Shown here piece after piece: positions 62,191 to 64,000 of a stretch of 64,000 nucleotides of DNA. Source of the DNA: Lachnospiraceae bacterium (GTDB taxonomy: Bacteria > Bacillota > Clostridia > Lachnospirales > Lachnospiraceae); contig SVDM01000006.1 of assembly GCA_015058015.1 (NCBI GenBank), positions 101,113-165,112 on the forward strand, written 5' to 3'. The translations under genes were made by a program, and so were the position numbers. How positions within the stretch are numbered: position 1 is the first letter of the stretch; every line of letters starts with the position of its first letter. The notes under the pieces are model-generated. The model was given only the letters and a program-made list of their open reading frames with translations, ran no database searches and was not told the origin of the DNA.

Positions 62191-63867
62191 TTAGCGCTTA
62201 AGTCTATTCAAATGAATAAAATGAATAAGAATTGTTCCGGCAATAATTGCTGATGCAAGCATAAGCACCATAAATAGCATATTTGCATTATCACCTGTTG
62301 CCGGCGATTTAACCGGGATGGGTTCATAAACAATGACGTAGGGGCTAAATGATGTGGCTGTTACGCAGGGTTTTCCATCAACCCACTCTACGGATACTTC
62401 TTCACAGGTATTATCCGGAAGCACGTGGTATGCCTTAAGGGTATATTTACCCGGGTCATATTCGTCCTTAACCGGTACGAAGAAACGCACACTACCGTCT
62501 GCCAGCTTCAGGACATTTCCTTCAACGTCTTTCAAATCAACTTCAAAGAAATCAACATGAGCATTCGAAGGAATAACAATACCCTTTTCTTCTAACACCT
62601 TCTTGGCATTTTCCACAACGGCTTGAATTGCTTCAACGGCTTCAATAACCGCCCTGTCTGCAGACACTTCATTACCTTTTTCATCAAGAATTTTGGCATC
62701 ATTGGAGATGCTCTCAATTGAACCGGCTTCCTTTGAAGGCCCTTGTACCGCCGGCGTGCTGTCATTCTCGGGCTCTGTTGGTTTGATTATATTAACCACG
62801 CAGAGTGAAATATGTCCATTGGTATTCTTGATAAAAAACGGTCCGGCAAGGGGAGTACTACCAAAATCCTCTCCAGACACAAGAATGTTGCCATCCGTAT
62901 CATAAAGGACACCTATTTGCATTCCATCCTTGCTTTGAGTTGCAATACCATACCAGTCACCGTTTATGTATGTCTCTGCGCAGTAATTAAAGCCGGTAGG
63001 TGCCTTATTAGCTATAGCGCCTTCATAATTATGCTTATATCCCTTGTAATCCTTAATCTTCATATCCGTTTCGGAATCAGCATTATAAGCTGCTTCAGTT
63101 GATGAACTTAGATTCCTGTCAAAATAATACCTGTCAGCATCAGGATTCATGCCATAGCTGTATTCCAAGCTAAAACATACCGTATTTTTCTTTAGCAAGC
63201 ACCTCAGGTTTAATAATTCTGCATTAGCCCTTTCTTGCAGATTGGGTGTGTGTTCAATTCCCCAGCTATTATAAACTTTCACCTTATTCCCGGCCATCTT
63301 TACAATGTAATAGTCGCCAAGGCGTGAAATATCTGATATTTCAGGTTCTGTGCTCACATCTACAGTGAATAGACTACTCCCGTCTTTGTTCTCAATATGA
63401 ACCGTTCCGGAATCATCCACCCTCCAGTAGCTTCCATCCGTTGCATTTCCGACAAAACCGCACAAGCAGAAACCATCAATATTTCCGTAGGGAGCCCCAT
63501 TAGGGTTGAGAATCATGTGATATTTGTTTTCTTTGTTAGAAGAATATCCGTACAAAAACTCCCCGTTAATGTATTCCGGGTTACCACAGGATATCCAATC
63601 AATACCATACTCGTTACTCCGCCCGTTAATTGTTCCACTGGATTCAATAAAATAGAGTACTCCCGGAGTGGTAACGGCAATAGTGTTCGAGTATGGCCAC
63701 GACTTGGCATTCTCGGAAAAATCCATTATTTTTTTAATAGTTGCAGTTACCTTGGTTTCCTCGTTGCCAGCCTTAACAACTGCCGTACAAAGAACCATTG
63801 TCATAATCATGGCAAATGCAACTGCAATAGACAAAACTGCTTTTATCCCCCTAAAACACTTTCTCAT
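62191..63867 (-). CDS. Secreted, wall-anchored surface protein (S-P-A-T-G-D anchor), function unknown
   Basis: A 558-residue exported protein. Signal peptide at residues 1-32 (VLSIAVAFAMIMTMVLCTAVVKA). The body from about 40 to 330 has repeated short aromatic and Gly-rich stretches with alternating small and hydrophobic residues (for example GVLYFIESSGTINGRSNEYG and GSYWRVDDSGTVHIENKDGS), suggestive of a beta-propeller or WG-repeat-like fold; this is uncertain. A spacer and a beta-sandwich-like module (about 400-510) precede SPATGDN, a hydrophobic helix and the basic end LNRLKR. GAGGAGG 6 nt upstream fixes ATG 63867. The C-terminal plan resembles the protein at 6612. Confidence 0.85.
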   Translation of the reverse strand: MRKCFRGIKAVLSIAVAFAMIMTMVLCTAVVKAGNEETKVTATIKKIMDFSENAKSWPYSNTIAVTTPGVLYFIESSGTINGRSNEYGIDWISCGNPEYINGEFLYGYSSNKENKYHMILNPNGAPYGNIDGFCLCGFVGNATDGSYWRVDDSGTVHIENKDGSSLFTVDVSTEPEISDISRLGDYYIVKMAGNKVKVYNSWGIEHTPNLQERANAELLNLRCLLKKNTVCFSLEYSYGMNPDADRYYFDRNLSSSTEAAYNADSETDMKIKDYKGYKHNYEGAIANKAPTGFNYCAETYINGDWYGIATQSKDGMQIGVLYDTDGNILVSGEDFGSTPLAGPFFIKNTNGHISLCVVNIIKPTEPENDSTPAVQGPSKEAGSIESISNDAKILDEKGNEVSADRAVIEAVEAIQAVVENAKKVLEEKGIVIPSNAHVDFFEVDLKDVEGNVLKLADGSVRFFVPVKDEYDPGKYTLKAYHVLPDNTCEEVSVEWVDGKPCVTATSFSPYVIVYEPIPVKSPATGDNANMLFMVLMLASAIIAGTILIHFIHLNRLKR

Positions 63868-63891
63868 TAGTATCCTCCTCTCATCTTGTCA

Positions 63892-63922
63892 GAATAGGGC
63901 AGTCTAAAAGACTGCCCTATTC
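63892..63922. other. Perfect hairpin in the 5' region of the surface-protein gene
   Basis: A 13-bp perfect stem GAATAGGGCAGTC / GACTGCCCTATTC with a 5-nt loop, 25-55 nt upstream of the ATG. No T-run follows on the minus strand. Confidence 0.75.
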
Positions 63923-63937
63923 GCAGACTGTAGACAA

Positions 63938-63982
63938 AGCAGGTTGCGAAACAGACATTTCGCCTCCTGCTTTTCTATTTTT
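63938..63982 (+). terminator. Terminator-like hairpin oriented to the plus strand
   Basis: AGCAGG-tt-GCGAAA pairs with TTTCGC-ct-CCTGCT, followed by TTTTCTATTTTT on the plus strand. No plus-strand gene precedes it within 34 kb except shadows, so its client is unclear. Confidence 0.6.
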
Positions 63983-64000
63983 CTTGGGTTTTTACTGTGC

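Overview
The window reads as chromosomal DNA of a motile, anaerobic, low-to-mid GC Gram-positive of the Lachnospiraceae type (Butyrivibrio, Pseudobutyrivibrio or a relative). The grounds are an oxygen-independent ribonucleotide reductase as the only RNR seen, pyruvate carboxylase, an mbl-flhO-flhP flagellar arrangement, CIRCE, NrdR and Firmicutes-type SOS operators, and two surface proteins with S-P-x-T-G-D anchors. I see no phage, insertion sequence, CRISPR array, rRNA or tRNA. The genus is an inference from gene content.

Layout. 1-6.6 kb: a hybrid-type sensor kinase cut by the left edge, valS, then a 576-bp divergent intergenic region built around a 225-bp near-perfect palindrome, then an NADPH:FMN-type reductase with a DUF3786 partner. 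6.6-18.7 kb (mostly minus strand): a wall-anchored beta-helix protein, nrdD with a fused glutaredoxin-like domain under tandem NrdR boxes, an HD-GYP phosphodiesterase, pyruvate carboxylase and an L,D-transpeptidase. 18.8-25.5 kb (plus strand): RNase HI, a 2-isopropylmalate synthase fused to an AraC-type DNA-binding domain, pyruvate kinase, PepD and a small membrane protein. 25.5-30.5 kb: a ClpX-like unfoldase, a Na/phosphate symporter and an HtrA protease.

30.7-51.3 kb is one unbroken minus-strand run of 20 genes with no gap above about 70 nt. It goes from mbl through two flagellar rod/hook genes and a rod-binding protein, recD2, comF, yvyF, two membrane proteins, cdaA-cdaR-glmM, HPr, rfbD, an exopolysaccharide set (three glycosyltransferases, a polyprenyl glycosylphosphotransferase and an LCP ligase) to glmS. 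It joins cell shape, c-di-AMP synthesis, amino-sugar supply and surface glycan assembly. 51.5-64 kb: uvrBA with an SOS box, a UroD-family methyltransferase-like gene, cheY, a small membrane protein, a transglutaminase-fold lipoprotein, htpG with CIRCE, and a second anchored surface protein.

The strongest candidate for an undescribed system is the LeuA-AraC fusion at 19696-21687. An intact leucine-type 2-isopropylmalate synthase, with its C-terminal regulatory domain, continues in frame into a complete two-helix-turn-helix AraC domain. Its own upstream region holds three copies of the palindrome GATTAAATTTAATC (one with a single mismatch). The last is embedded in a 26-bp perfect palindrome that overlaps the expected -35 position. 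This looks like a self-contained leucine-sensing enzyme/transcription factor that controls its own promoter. Other items worth attention are three long nested palindromes (around 5.05, 56.54 and 62.12 kb), the NrdD-redoxin fusion with a nearby cluster of DnaA-like boxes, CIRCE control of htpG, and a possible AUU start in comF.
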